From Clostridiales bacterium (GTDB taxonomy: Bacteria; Bacillota; Clostridia; Saccharofermentanales; Saccharofermentanaceae): DNA of 64,000 nucleotides. The notes beneath the pieces are model-generated. The model had not been told where the DNA came from and did no database searches. It worked only from the letters and a program-made list of their open reading frames with translations. The stretch spans positions 62,001-126,000 of the forward strand of contig JAFWMQ010000006.1 in the NCBI GenBank assembly GCA_017510605.1, read 5' to 3'. Within the stretch, counting starts at the first letter, position 1, and the number at the start of each line of letters is the position of its first letter. Of the stretch, positions 36,189 through 45,568 are shown one piece after another. A program made the translations under genes and the position numbers.

Positions 36189-38744
36189 ATGAGCAGCACG
36201 ACAAAAGAAAGCAATGATCTGTTCCAGTCTTCGCATCTGACGCTTCTTATCAGCTATACGATATTCGCGATAATCCTTATTGCCGAATCCCTTCTCCTGG
36301 GTTGGGAAAACTGGGCTATTATGATCATCATTGTCGGCATAAGCATGGCATGGGTCCTTCATTTAAGACATAACACACCGTCAAATGTCCGTATATGGGT
36401 TTATGCGATACTCATGATGGGCTGTTTTTTCTTCTATGGAATCCATGAGACGAGCACCTTTGATCTTGCACTCGTAATGGCAGCGATCATCATGCTCAAT
36501 ACGATGACCGGCAAGAAACAGCTTATAACACTCTGCCAGTTTACTTTCTATGTGACGATGATATATGAACTGGTCAACATGATCATTTCAGGCGAGATCT
36601 TTGATGCCCTCCTGATAACCCGTTCGCTCCTTCATCTCTGCATGATCTACTTCATCGGAAGATTCGCCAAGGTTATTATCGATAAGTGGCTGCAGGTATT
36701 GAACAGATCCAACGACGAGATCGAACAGCTCACCGAAGCTACCGAACATCTTAATGACTTCCTTGCGAACGTATCACATGAATTGAGAACACCTGTCAAT
36801 GCGATCATCGGACTTACCAGTCTTTGTATAGATAAATCAAGGCATCGTGAAGTCGAAGGCGATCTTATCGCAGTAAGAGACGCCGGCCGTAAAGTAGCCG
36901 ATCAGATCAGCGATATCCTCGACTATTCCGAGATCGACAGAAAGAAAGCCGTCTGCAACAACGAAGACTATATGCTTTCTTCCGTACTTCACGATCTCGT
37001 TACCGAAGTTAAACAATATAAGCCCAAGAACGTCGAGCTTATCATTGACGTCGATCCTTCGATCCCGGCAGTCATGAACACAGATGTTGCAAAGCTCAAG
37101 AAGATACTCAAGGCTCTTATAACAAATGGTCTCAAATACACTCAAAAAGGCGGTGTATATGTAAGGATCACCACAGTAAACCATGAGTACGGCATCAATC
37201 TCTGCATCGAGGTAACTGATACGGGAAAAGGTATGACGGAGTACGAACTCGAGAAGGTATACGACAGCTTCTATCAGGCTGACTCCAGCCGTACCCGTCA
37301 GGGAGGCGGCTTAGGCTTGGGTCTCGCCATCACTTCCGGATTTGTAGCACTTATGGGCGGCTTCATGACTATCGAGAGTAAGCCTGACGTCGGCACTACG
37401 GTCACCGTCAGCATTCCACAGCGCGTAATCGATCCGCTGAGCTGCATGTCAGTCTCAGCGCCTGATAAGCTTTGTCTGGGTGCATTCCTCCACTTCGAGA
37501 AATACAATCACCCCGCTGTCAGAGATTACTATAACTCTATGGTACTTAATATCGTTAAGGGGCTCGGTATCCAGATGCACCGCGTTAACAATGCAGAGAA
37601 CCTGAAACTGTTAAGAGACTCTGTACACCTTACCCACCTCTTCATAGCAGAAGAGGAATATAACGATAACGTTGATCTTATCGAGGATCTCGCGAAAACA
37701 ACGGTTGTTGCCGTTGTTGCCAACGAAGGGATCATCCTTCCGAAGAATACCCGCGTAAAGGTACTCGAGAAACCTTTCTATTGTTTCCCTGTTGTTTCGA
37801 TCCTGAATTCCACTATCGACAGTAAGGAAGAACGCGTAAAGAAAATGCGCTGCGACGGTGTCAGGGCACTTGTTGTTGACGATGAATCAATGAACCTTGT
37901 TGTTGCAAAGAGTATCTTCGGAAGATACGGTATGAAGGTCTATACCGTAACGTCAGGTCAGGAGTCGATCGATATCTGCCGCGAGAAAGTTTTCGATATC
38001 ATCTTCATGGACCATATGATGAGCGGCATGGATGGTGTTGAAGCTATGAAGAGGATCCGTACTGACGTCTCCGGGCTTAACGGCTCGATCCCGATAGTAG
38101 CACTTACCGCGAATGCAATGAGTTCCGCAAAACAGATGTTCCTGTCTGAAGGCTTTGACGGTTTTGTCAGTAAGCCTGTCGAAGTAGAAGAACTTGAACG
38201 TGTTTTGAGACAGGTCCTCCCGAAATCGTCCGTCTCATATGTAGATGCCGATAGTGAGGTCCAGGAAGCTGAACCTGAAGAAGAAATCGAACCTGTTGCT
38301 TCTGGAGTTGAAGAAAAAGACTTTATGGCCGAACTCAAAAAAGATGGTATCGATACAGATGCCGGTCTCAAGTATTGTGTCGGAGACAAGGATTTCTACA
38401 AGTCCCTCCTGATACAGTTTGCATCCGAATCGGCCGACAAGATCGCATCAATGAAGAACTATTTCATTATCCGCGACTGGCACAATTACGAGATTTTCGT
38501 CCATGCATTGAAGAGCACATCCAAGATGATCGGAATCGCAGATCTCTCTGAAAAAGCCAAAGCTCTGGAGCAGGCAGCAAAGGAGAACGGAGAAGCCTAT
38601 ATTCTTGAGAACCACGAAGATATGATCCGTGATTATGGTCGTATCACTGCAAATATCAGGGAACAACTCCTGTCAGAAGAGGGGAGCTCCAATGACGATG
38701 TGTTTGAGTTTGTTCCTGAGAGTGAAGGAGGTGATAAGGCATGA
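36189..38744 (+). CDS. Hybrid sensor histidine kinase with receiver and Hpt domains
   Basis: An 851-residue phosphorelay protein. Five or six N-terminal membrane helices (15-165) carry no recognised ligand domain. HisKA contains ANVSHELRTPVNAI (His near 197); HATPase c shows GLKYTQKGG (N box altered to NGLKYT), DTGKGM and GGGLGLGLAI. Residues 425-545 resemble a receiver that lost its Asp. A true receiver at about 557-675 has VVDDES and FMDHMMSGMDG. The Hpt domain near 705-840 has the phospho-acceptor His in HALKSTSKM. It begins 5 bases after the GGDEF/HD-GYP gene and overlaps the next kinase by 4, so the three are surely co-translated. Confidence 0.92.
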   Translation: MSSTTKESNDLFQSSHLTLLISYTIFAIILIAESLLLGWENWAIMIIIVGISMAWVLHLRHNTPSNVRIWVYAILMMGCFFFYGIHETSTFDLALVMAAIIMLNTMTGKKQLITLCQFTFYVTMIYELVNMIISGEIFDALLITRSLLHLCMIYFIGRFAKVIIDKWLQVLNRSNDEIEQLTEATEHLNDFLANVSHELRTPVNAIIGLTSLCIDKSRHREVEGDLIAVRDAGRKVADQISDILDYSEIDRKKAVCNNEDYMLSSVLHDLVTEVKQYKPKNVELIIDVDPSIPAVMNTDVAKLKKILKALITNGLKYTQKGGVYVRITTVNHEYGINLCIEVTDTGKGMTEYELEKVYDSFYQADSSRTRQGGGLGLGLAITSGFVALMGGFMTIESKPDVGTTVTVSIPQRVIDPLSCMSVSAPDKLCLGAFLHFEKYNHPAVRDYYNSMVLNIVKGLGIQMHRVNNAENLKLLRDSVHLTHLFIAEEEYNDNVDLIEDLAKTTVVAVVANEGIILPKNTRVKVLEKPFYCFPVVSILNSTIDSKEERVKKMRCDGVRALVVDDESMNLVVAKSIFGRYGMKVYTVTSGQESIDICREKVFDIIFMDHMMSGMDGVEAMKRIRTDVSGLNGSIPIVALTANAMSSAKQMFLSEGFDGFVSKPVEVEELERVLRQVLPKSSVSYVDADSEVQEAEPEEEIEPVASGVEEKDFMAELKKDGIDTDAGLKYCVGDKDFYKSLLIQFASESADKIASMKNYFIIRDWHNYEIFVHALKSTSKMIGIADLSEKAKALEQAAKENGEAYILENHEDMIRDYGRITANIREQLLSEEGSSNDDVFEFVPESEGGDKA

Positions 38745-41467
38745 ACGACATAATCAGATATCTTTTCAAGCCTACAGCTAACGATCGCGAGGCAATAAAA
38801 TCCGCGTATTATGAGTCAGTCAAACCTACTCATGTTACGATGGTCATTACACTTATCACAGCTATCGTTTTCCTGGTTATTACTTTCGTATATCCTCCTT
38901 ATTTCGGAGGAACAACTGTCCTTTACCATCAGATATGTTATGGCTGGGTAATCTCGGTCGCAATTACATGGATTATAGGTGCATACTACGCCATGAAGGA
39001 TTATGCTTCGAGATATCGTGTAATATATGCGCTCAATCATTTCATGGGTATATCACTTTATGCGTGGGTCATATCACTTGTTATCGTCAACTCCCTTGCA
39101 AGAAACACCATGGATACAACGCTGTTCATGACTGTTGCGCTGGTAGTTCCTCTTTGTGTATATCTTAATCCTATCGTTTACGTCATCGTTGCCCTGCTGT
39201 CAAATGCCGCAATGGCTGCATTCCTGTATTACATGGTTTCGACAGGCTTAATAGAACCCAACAAACTCGCAAACTTCACCATATTCTCAGTATTCCAGAT
39301 CGTAATGGGAATCATCATGTACTATACGAGGTTCAGGCTGAATGAACAGCTTGTTACCGCGGAGAAGCAGCGTAAAGAGATCGTTATGCTCAACAAATCC
39401 CAGAACAGCTTCTTCTCTAACATGAGCCACGAAATTAGAACCCCTATCAACACGATCATAGGACTCAATGAGATGATCCTCCGTGAGGATGTCAGCGAAG
39501 AAGTTATCGAAGACGCAGTCAATATCAAGGCTGCCGGTAACCTTCTTCTCAACCTCATTAACGATATCCTCGATATGAGCAAATTCCAGTCCGGAAGCAT
39601 GCAGCTCCTTATTGAGCCCTATCACACAGGTGATATGCTCTCTGATATCGTCGGCATGCTCTGGATCAGAGCCAAAGACAAGAAACTCGACTTCAACGTC
39701 GATGTTTCTCCTGATATTCCCGCTGAACTTGTAGGCGATGAAGTCAGGATCAAGCAGGTCCTTATCAACATCATCAATAATGCCATCAAGTATACACGTG
39801 AAGGTTCCGTCTCCCTGACTGTCCAGTGTGAACGTAAAGAAGACAAGATCTGCAACATGATCTACATGGTCTCCGATACGGGCATCGGCATTAAGTCAGA
39901 AGATATACCTTATCTGTTCTCTGCATTTAAGAGAGTTGATGAGACAACCACAAAACATATCGAAGGAACCGGCCTGGGACTCTCGATCGTAAAGCAGCTC
40001 GTGGATCTCATGGGCGGTAAGATCACCGTTAACAGCGTTTACAAGAAAGGTTCGACTTTCATTATCGAGATCCCGCAGCGTATCGAAAGAGAAGAGACCG
40101 TCGGTAAATATGACTTTTCGAAGGCCGGCAGCTCAGGCCGCAAAAAGGAATACCTGCCGAAATTCGAGGCTCCTGAAGCAAGGATCCTTGTCGTTGACGA
40201 TAACGAAGCAAATCTCATGGTTGTAAGCAAACTCCTGCGTGATACCAGAGTCCGTATAGACACTGCAACCAGCGGCGAAGATGCGCTCAGGAAGACACTC
40301 AATATCAGATATAACGTTATCTTCATGGACCATCTCATGCCTGAGATGGACGGTGTTGAATGCAGAAGAAGGATCAAGGACCAGACAGGCGGAAGATGCC
40401 GTGATTCTGCAATAATTATCCTCACAGCAAATGCCGATGAGGAAAACAGGGCTCTGTATGAGAGAGAAAACTTCGACGGTTATCTCTCCAAGCCGGTCAG
40501 CGGTGAAGCATTGGAGAATGAGCTTTACAACCATCTCCCGAAGGAGATCGTACATATTACCGGTAACAGAAGCGAGATCGCTGAAGAATCTATCTCATGG
40601 ATGAGCAGCACCAAAAAACGTAAGAGTATTGTCATCACCACAGAGAGTGTCGCAGATCTTTCTCCTGAACTCATTGAGAAGTATCAGATACCTATTCTTC
40701 CCCACAAAGTCCGTACGGAAGAAGGTCTGTTCAAAGACGGAAAAGAGATCGAGACACAGGGCATTCTCAAATACATGGCAGATCCTAACCATGTGGTTCT
40801 TCCTCAAGGTCCTGCTGTAAGGGAAGTTGAAGAGTTCTTTGCAAAACAGCTTACCTATGCCAATAACGTTATTCATATCTCCATCTCCAGCAAGATCGAA
40901 CACAGCGGATACAAACCTGCAATTGAAGCATCCAGATCTTTCGATAACGTCTTTGTTATAGATTCCACTCATCTCTCGAGCGGCCAGGGACTCATGGTCG
41001 TTGCGGCATGCCAGATGGTCGAAGCCGGTCTTACGCCGGAACAGATCATTGAGGAACTGGATGCCCTCAAGAAAAGGATACATACGAGCTTCATCGTTGA
41101 TAATCTCGATTTCCTGGCCCGTGCCGGACAGGTTGGAAACGGATCTGCTAATATAGTCAAATCTCTTATGGGACGTCCTGTTCTTAAAATGTACAAGGGC
41201 AAGTTAGGACTCGGAATGACCTATTTCGGCCTGAGGGAAAGTGCATGGAAAGCATATATCAATTCCGCCCTTTCACATTCCGGAACCATAGACACAAGTA
41301 TCCTCTTTGTTACCTATGTCGGCATTACCAAACGTGATACCGAGTGGATCCGCGAGCAGATTGAGAAGACGATGCATTTCGATGAGATCTACTTCAAGCA
41401 GGCATCACCTGCCATCGCGGTCAACTGCGGTCCGGGAACATTTGGTTTGTTGTTCATGGAGAAGTAA
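38741..41467 (+). CDS. Hybrid sensor kinase fused to a C-terminal DegV domain
   Basis: A 908-residue protein. Five or six membrane helices (25-210) are followed by HisKA with SNMSHEIRTPINTI (about 225), HATPase with NIINNAIKYT, DTGIGI and GTGLGLSIVKQ, and a receiver at 480-605 (VVDDNEANL, FMDHLMPEMDG). Residues 625-908 form a complete DegV/EDD domain: IVITTESVADLS, a TEEGLFKDGKEI segment, ISISSKIEHSGY, VIDSTHLSSGQG and DNLDFLARAGQVG, each a DegV/FakB fatty-acid-binding motif. DegV proteins bind a fatty acid and offer its carboxylate to FakA-like kinases. Here the domain may sense a lipid or be a FakB-like partner under kinase control. No FakA gene is nearby. Confidence 0.93.
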   Translation: MNDIIRYLFKPTANDREAIKSAYYESVKPTHVTMVITLITAIVFLVITFVYPPYFGGTTVLYHQICYGWVISVAITWIIGAYYAMKDYASRYRVIYALNHFMGISLYAWVISLVIVNSLARNTMDTTLFMTVALVVPLCVYLNPIVYVIVALLSNAAMAAFLYYMVSTGLIEPNKLANFTIFSVFQIVMGIIMYYTRFRLNEQLVTAEKQRKEIVMLNKSQNSFFSNMSHEIRTPINTIIGLNEMILREDVSEEVIEDAVNIKAAGNLLLNLINDILDMSKFQSGSMQLLIEPYHTGDMLSDIVGMLWIRAKDKKLDFNVDVSPDIPAELVGDEVRIKQVLINIINNAIKYTREGSVSLTVQCERKEDKICNMIYMVSDTGIGIKSEDIPYLFSAFKRVDETTTKHIEGTGLGLSIVKQLVDLMGGKITVNSVYKKGSTFIIEIPQRIEREETVGKYDFSKAGSSGRKKEYLPKFEAPEARILVVDDNEANLMVVSKLLRDTRVRIDTATSGEDALRKTLNIRYNVIFMDHLMPEMDGVECRRRIKDQTGGRCRDSAIIILTANADEENRALYERENFDGYLSKPVSGEALENELYNHLPKEIVHITGNRSEIAEESISWMSSTKKRKSIVITTESVADLSPELIEKYQIPILPHKVRTEEGLFKDGKEIETQGILKYMADPNHVVLPQGPAVREVEEFFAKQLTYANNVIHISISSKIEHSGYKPAIEASRSFDNVFVIDSTHLSSGQGLMVVAACQMVEAGLTPEQIIEELDALKKRIHTSFIVDNLDFLARAGQVGNGSANIVKSLMGRPVLKMYKGKLGLGMTYFGLRESAWKAYINSALSHSGTIDTSILFVTYVGITKRDTEWIREQIEKTMHFDEIYFKQASPAIAVNCGPGTFGLLFMEK

Positions 41468-41505
41468 GGGATTAGGCCGCCTGCTTTAACCGATGAAATT
41501 AAATA

Positions 41506-41528
41506 GGGGCTGCCTTCGCGGCAGCCCC
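41506..41528. terminator. Convergent terminator hairpin
   Basis: GGGGCTGCC-TTCGC-GGCAGCCCC, a perfect 9-base stem. T-runs are weak on both sides (TTCAAATTC on plus, TATTTAATTTC on minus), but the hairpin sits between two converging genes and probably serves both. Confidence 0.8.
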
Positions 41529-41553
41529 TTCAAATTCAGCATTCTGAAAGGTA

Positions 41554-42090
41554 TCAGTAATTCTCTGCGTTGATCTCGAAATAGCTCTGGGGATGAGCGC
41601 ATACAGGACAGATCTCAGGAGCCTTTGTGCCGACTACGATGTGACCGCAGTTTCTGCACTCCCATACCTTGACCTCGCTCTTAGCAAAAACTTCCTGAGC
41701 CTCAACATTCTTAAGGAGAGCTCTGTATCTCTCTTCGTGGTGCTTCTCGATGGCGCCGACCATTCTGAACTTGGCTGCGAGTGCCGGGAATCCCTCTTCC
41801 TCAGCAGTCTTAGCGAAACCTTCATACATGTCTGTCCACTCGAAGTTCTCACCGTCAGCTGCAGCAGCAAGATTATCTGCTGTAGATCCGATGCCTTCTA
41901 ATTCCTTGAACCACATCTTTGCATGCTCTTTCTCATTGTCAGCTGTCTTAAGGAAAAGTGCTGCGATCTGCTCGTAGCCTTCCTTCTTAGCTGCGGATGC
42001 AAAGTATGTATACTTATTCCTTGCTTGTGACTCTCCGGCAAAAGCTGCCTGAAGATTCTTCTCTGTCTGTGTGCCTGCGTACTTGCTCAT
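41554..42090 (-). CDS. Rubrerythrin from internal start (likely second product)
   Basis: Within the fusion gene, AGGAGG (42104-42099) lies 8 bases before an in-frame ATG at 42090, a near ideal initiation site. Translation from here gives a 178-residue rubrerythrin beginning [13 protein letters not shown], the normal length and N-terminus of a stand-alone family member. Thus the gene either expresses both a fusion and a free enzyme, or records a recent fusion of two formerly separate genes. Which form dominates cannot be judged from sequence. Confidence 0.6.
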   Translation of the reverse strand: MSKYAGTQTEKNLQAAFAGESQARNKYTYFASAAKKEGYEQIAALFLKTADNEKEHAKMWFKELEGIGSTADNLAAAADGENFEWTDMYEGFAKTAEEEGFPALAAKFRMVGAIEKHHEERYRALLKNVEAQEVFAKSEVKVWECRNCGHIVVGTKAPEICPVCAHPQSYFEINAENY

Positions 42091-42765
42091 TTTTGTTTCC
42101 TCCTGTGTATTTGACAATTTTGTTTCTTTTACTGATTCTTTGGCGGGAGTTCCGTTGTCCAACGGAACGAAATAGCTTGCGTCATGCTTACACCAGGGAC
42201 AGATGAAATCCGGCGGAAGCACATCACCCTCGTAGATATATCCGCATACCGTACAGATAAAACCTTTCTTCGATGCAGCTGATACAGATGCCGGCTTTTG
42301 CTTGATGTTCGCCTGGTAAAATGCATACGTTACTGAAGGATCTCCCGAGATTATCTCTCCGTCAGTAACATCGGCAATGAAAAGCGTATGGGTTCCCAGA
42401 TCTGTCTCACTTACGACTTTTGCCGAGAGATATGCATTGGTCTCATCAGCTGTATAGGTAATGCCGTTAGCAGCGCGCTGAAACTCAATGCTCTCGAACT
42501 TGTCGATATCCTTACCGCTCTGGAATCCGAAATGTTTATATGTCGCGAATTTGGATTTCTCGGTAAGAATGGAAACATTGAACTCTCCGGTCTTATGGAT
42601 CATGTCATGAGTAAAGTTCAGTTTGTTGACTGCGACACATATCCGGTTTGGTTCTGTTGTAACCTGAGATACAGTATTAACTATACATCCGTTGTCCTTC
42701 ACGCCGTCTTTTGCAGTCAGGACAAAAAGACCATAGGTAAGGTTGTACATAACTTTGTTGTTCAT
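41554..42765 (-). CDS. Flavin reductase-rubredoxin-rubrerythrin fusion
   Basis: A 403-residue redox protein. Residues 1-160 are a flavoredoxin-like FMN flavin reductase ([19 protein letters not shown]). Residues 168-203 are a short rubredoxin knuckle, [10 protein letters not shown] and CPWCKHD. After a linker, 226-403 is a complete rubrerythrin with diiron ligands in [10 protein letters not shown] and EKHHEERY and its own C-terminal rubredoxin (CRNCGH, CPVCAHP). It would pass electrons from reduced flavin through rubredoxin to the diiron site that reduces hydrogen peroxide. The start follows GGGGGG. An internal AGGAGG site before M226 implies that a free rubrerythrin is also made. Confidence 0.94.
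   Translation of the reverse strand: MNNKVMYNLTYGLFVLTAKDGVKDNGCIVNTVSQVTTEPNRICVAVNKLNFTHDMIHKTGEFNVSILTEKSKFATYKHFGFQSGKDIDKFESIEFQRAANGITYTADETNAYLSAKVVSETDLGTHTLFIADVTDGEIISGDPSVTYAFYQANIKQKPASVSAASKKGFICTVCGYIYEGDVLPPDFICPWCKHDASYFVPLDNGTPAKESVKETKLSNTQEETKMSKYAGTQTEKNLQAAFAGESQARNKYTYFASAAKKEGYEQIAALFLKTADNEKEHAKMWFKELEGIGSTADNLAAAADGENFEWTDMYEGFAKTAEEEGFPALAAKFRMVGAIEKHHEERYRALLKNVEAQEVFAKSEVKVWECRNCGHIVVGTKAPEICPVCAHPQSYFEINAENY
42099..42104 (-). promoter_or_regulatory. Internal Shine-Dalgarno site
   Basis: Consensus AGGAGG on the minus strand, inside the linker between rubredoxin and rubrerythrin domains, 8 bases before an in-frame ATG. Confidence 0.7.
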
Positions 42766-42916
42766 ATCAGCCCCCCCTATCTAAAGATGAAACAGCCTCC
42801 GCAACGAAAGCATAGACTTATTATAGAGTAATCTGATGTGTTTTTGGGTGAATAATAAATGAATTTTTACTGTTTACATAATATGCCGGTTGCTTGCGGT
42901 CAAGACTGATTGTTTC

Positions 42917-42922
42917 TATAAT
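42917..42922 (+). promoter_or_regulatory. -10 element before the YidC-phosphatase gene
   Basis: TATAAT with a poor -35 (TTGCGG, 42894-42899) at 17 bases. If used, transcription would start only a few bases before the ATG at 42933, giving a nearly leaderless message; this is tentative. Confidence 0.3.
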
Positions 42923-42932
42923 TGGAACAACT

Positions 42933-45551
42933 ATGTCTTTTTTTGATTATTTATTCTTTCTGTTTATTGAACCATTAAAGCTTCTTTTCGAAGTGGTGTT
43001 CTTTTATGCCTATAAATTCTCGAACAACGTAGGCCTGTCCATCGTAGTTATCAGTCTTGTAATAAACATTCTTGTATTGCCGCTTTATAAACGCGCCGAT
43101 AAGCTCGAGAAAGAACAACGCGAGAAAAAACTGAGCATGAAGCCCTGGACTGACCGCATAAAGGCTGCTTTCAAGGGTGACGAGCGTGTCATGATGCTGC
43201 AGGCTTATTACCGCGAAAATAACTACAAGACAACAAGCGTATTCAAAGAATCAGTTTCCCTTTTCCTCCAGATTCCGTTCTTTATGGCAGCCTACAGTTT
43301 CCTCTCAGAACTGAAGATCCTGCAGGGTGTCTCGCTGGGACCCATAACCGATCTCGCTTCTCCCGATGCCCTCATAAAGATCGGTGCTCTCAGCATAAAC
43401 GCATTGCCGATCCTGATGACCGCCATCAATATTGTCGCAAGCTTTATCTATTCGGAGAAAGGCAATATCAAAGACAAAGTCAAACTGGTACTGATAGCCC
43501 TGGTCTTCCTTGTATTGCTCTATAATTCCCCGGCAGGACTTGTATTCTATTGGACTCTCAACAATGTATTCTCGCTCGGGAAAAACATCGTCACACACTT
43601 CAAGAAGCCCGAACCTAAAGAGAAAACAAAGAAGGAATCATTTGCATTCGACAAAAAAAGCTTTGCCGTAATAATGCTCTCATGCGCAACGCTTGCGGTC
43701 CTCACAGGCTTTATGATCCCTTCTGACGTAATATCCGAGAACCCGACAGAATTAATAAGGCCTTTCGGCGTCAACCCGTGTAACCCTGTGTTATATCTTC
43801 TGAGCAGCGGACTTACCGCTGTCGGGACTTTCATGATATGGACTCCCCTGTTTATCGTGCTGACAAAGAACAGATTCCACAAATATCTTGAAGGCATAAT
43901 GCCCGCTCTGGCCGTTGCAGGCATATGCAATTATGTGCTCTTCAACAAGAACTTCGGAAACCTTTCCAAAAAGCTGATCTATGAGCACAGCATGAAATTC
44001 AACATAACGGATATCCTTCTGAATCTTTTCGTTGACATCGCAGTTATAGTTCTGGTCACACTCCTGTTTATGAAGCTCAAAAAGTACAAAAAACTCCTGA
44101 TCGGAGTTGCTATGGCCGGAGTTATCTCCATATCAGTGATCAATGTCTCATTAAGCCTTTCTATGACTGTGGGTCACAACTATACATACGGAAATACTGA
44201 AGAAGATATCGTTATCCCGATGACCTCTACGGGAAAGAATGTGGTCGTCATAATGATGGACCGTATGATAGGAGGTTATATTCCGTATATCATGAACGAG
44301 CGTCCGGAGCTTGCAGAACAATTCGACGGATTTACTTATTACCCCAATACTGTGTCGCACGGTCACAGCACAAATAACGCTGCACCGGCACTTTTCGGAG
44401 GCTATGAGTATACTCCCGCAAATCTTAACAAAAGATCTGACGAACTTCTGGTCGATAAACACAACGAAGCCCTTAAAGTCCTTCCTACTATATTTTCGGA
44501 TAAAGGTTGGAAGGTATCGGTGGGCGATCCGCCTTACGCAAATTACGAATGGCTTTCCGATGTAAGCATATATGATGATAATGACAAAATAAATGCATAT
44601 AACATGTTCGGAGTCATGACCAATCCTGTTCTTACCGAATTGGGAGAAGAATATGAGATCCGTCTTAACCGCAATCTGTTCTGCTACGGATTCATGAAGA
44701 CATTGCCGTATCTTTTCCAGCCTGTCATTTATTCCCAGGGAACCTACGATGATATGAACTTACTTACCGGAAAAAGCGGCAACATCTCTGCCATTTCCGA
44801 CCCTCTTCACACCCAGGTGGGACTGGATGAGACACATCTGGGTTCAAGACTGGTTCTTGAGTCTCTGGATGACATTGTCGAGATCAACAACGAAGATAAC
44901 TGTTTCTTCATGTTCGCCAATAATACAACGCACGACATCACCCTTCTGGAAGAGCCGTCTTACAGTCCCGCATATGTTGTAGACAATACTGAATATGATC
45001 TTGCAAACGAAGACCGCTTCGTGCTTGACGGCAGAACAGTACATATGGATGACTACCTGTCCTATGCACATTACCAGACCAGCATGTCTGCATGCATCCT
45101 GCTCGGGGAATGGTTCGATTATCTCAGGGAAAACGGACTTTACGATAACACACGCATTATTATCGTTGCAGATCACGGATATTCATTTAAACAGTTTGAC
45201 GACATGGTCTTACCGGATCTGGGCTATGATGCCGAACAGCTTAATCCGGTTCTTCTTGTAAAAGATTTCGGCAGCGCCGGATTTACTGTTTCTGATGAAT
45301 TCATGACCAACGCAGACGTGCCTTCACTCGCACTTGAAGGTATAGTTGATTCTCCGGTAAATCCTTTCACCGGCAATCCGATCAACATGGATTCCAAAAA
45401 CGGCGATCAGATAATCTACATATCGGGAAGCGGAAGCGTTCTGACAAATAACGGCACACAATTCGTGGAAGCAGACCGCCGCTGGTTTACTGTTCATGAC
45501 AACATCTTTGATAAGAATAACTGGGGCATGCTCCAGGGTGACCCTGACTGA
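42933..45551 (+). CDS. YidC/Oxa1-like domain fused to alkaline-phosphatase/sulfatase-like domain
   Basis: An 872-residue membrane protein from MSFFDYLFFLF. Residues 1-235 match YidC/Oxa1: a helix ending ILVLPLYKRAD, a basic cytoplasmic hairpin, FLQIPFFMAAYSFLSELK and AGLVFYWTLNNVFSLGKNIV. The groove Arg of Gram-positive YidC (five residues before the Pro) is Asn45. Residues 250-430 hold about six more helices. Residues 440-872 are an extracellular AlkP-superfamily domain: VVVIMMDRM, GHSTNNAAPALFGG and IIIVADHGYSF carry the likely metal and nucleophile positions. This resembles phosphoglycerol or sulfo-transfer enzymes. The next gene is a TagB/F-like transferase, so a role in polyol-phosphate polymer assembly is plausible. 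Translation from a TTG at 42894 is an alternative. Confidence 0.85.
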   Translation: MSFFDYLFFLFIEPLKLLFEVVFFYAYKFSNNVGLSIVVISLVINILVLPLYKRADKLEKEQREKKLSMKPWTDRIKAAFKGDERVMMLQAYYRENNYKTTSVFKESVSLFLQIPFFMAAYSFLSELKILQGVSLGPITDLASPDALIKIGALSINALPILMTAINIVASFIYSEKGNIKDKVKLVLIALVFLVLLYNSPAGLVFYWTLNNVFSLGKNIVTHFKKPEPKEKTKKESFAFDKKSFAVIMLSCATLAVLTGFMIPSDVISENPTELIRPFGVNPCNPVLYLLSSGLTAVGTFMIWTPLFIVLTKNRFHKYLEGIMPALAVAGICNYVLFNKNFGNLSKKLIYEHSMKFNITDILLNLFVDIAVIVLVTLLFMKLKKYKKLLIGVAMAGVISISVINVSLSLSMTVGHNYTYGNTEEDIVIPMTSTGKNVVVIMMDRMIGGYIPYIMNERPELAEQFDGFTYYPNTVSHGHSTNNAAPALFGGYEYTPANLNKRSDELLVDKHNEALKVLPTIFSDKGWKVSVGDPPYANYEWLSDVSIYDDNDKINAYNMFGVMTNPVLTELGEEYEIRLNRNLFCYGFMKTLPYLFQPVIYSQGTYDDMNLLTGKSGNISAISDPLHTQVGLDETHLGSRLVLESLDDIVEINNEDNCFFMFANNTTHDITLLEEPSYSPAYVVDNTEYDLANEDRFVLDGRTVHMDDYLSYAHYQTSMSACILLGEWFDYLRENGLYDNTRIIIVADHGYSFKQFDDMVLPDLGYDAEQLNPVLLVKDFGSAGFTVSDEFMTNADVPSLALEGIVDSPVNPFTGNPINMDSKNGDQIIYISGSGSVLTNNGTQFVEADRRWFTVHDNIFDKNNWGMLQGDPD

Positions 45552-45568
45552 CGGACGGAGGATTATTG

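Noticed and set aside
42894..42932. TTG start extending the YidC-phosphatase protein by 13 residues
   Set aside because: No ribosome binding site, and the extension overlaps the candidate promoter; the ATG at 42933 begins at the first membrane helix.
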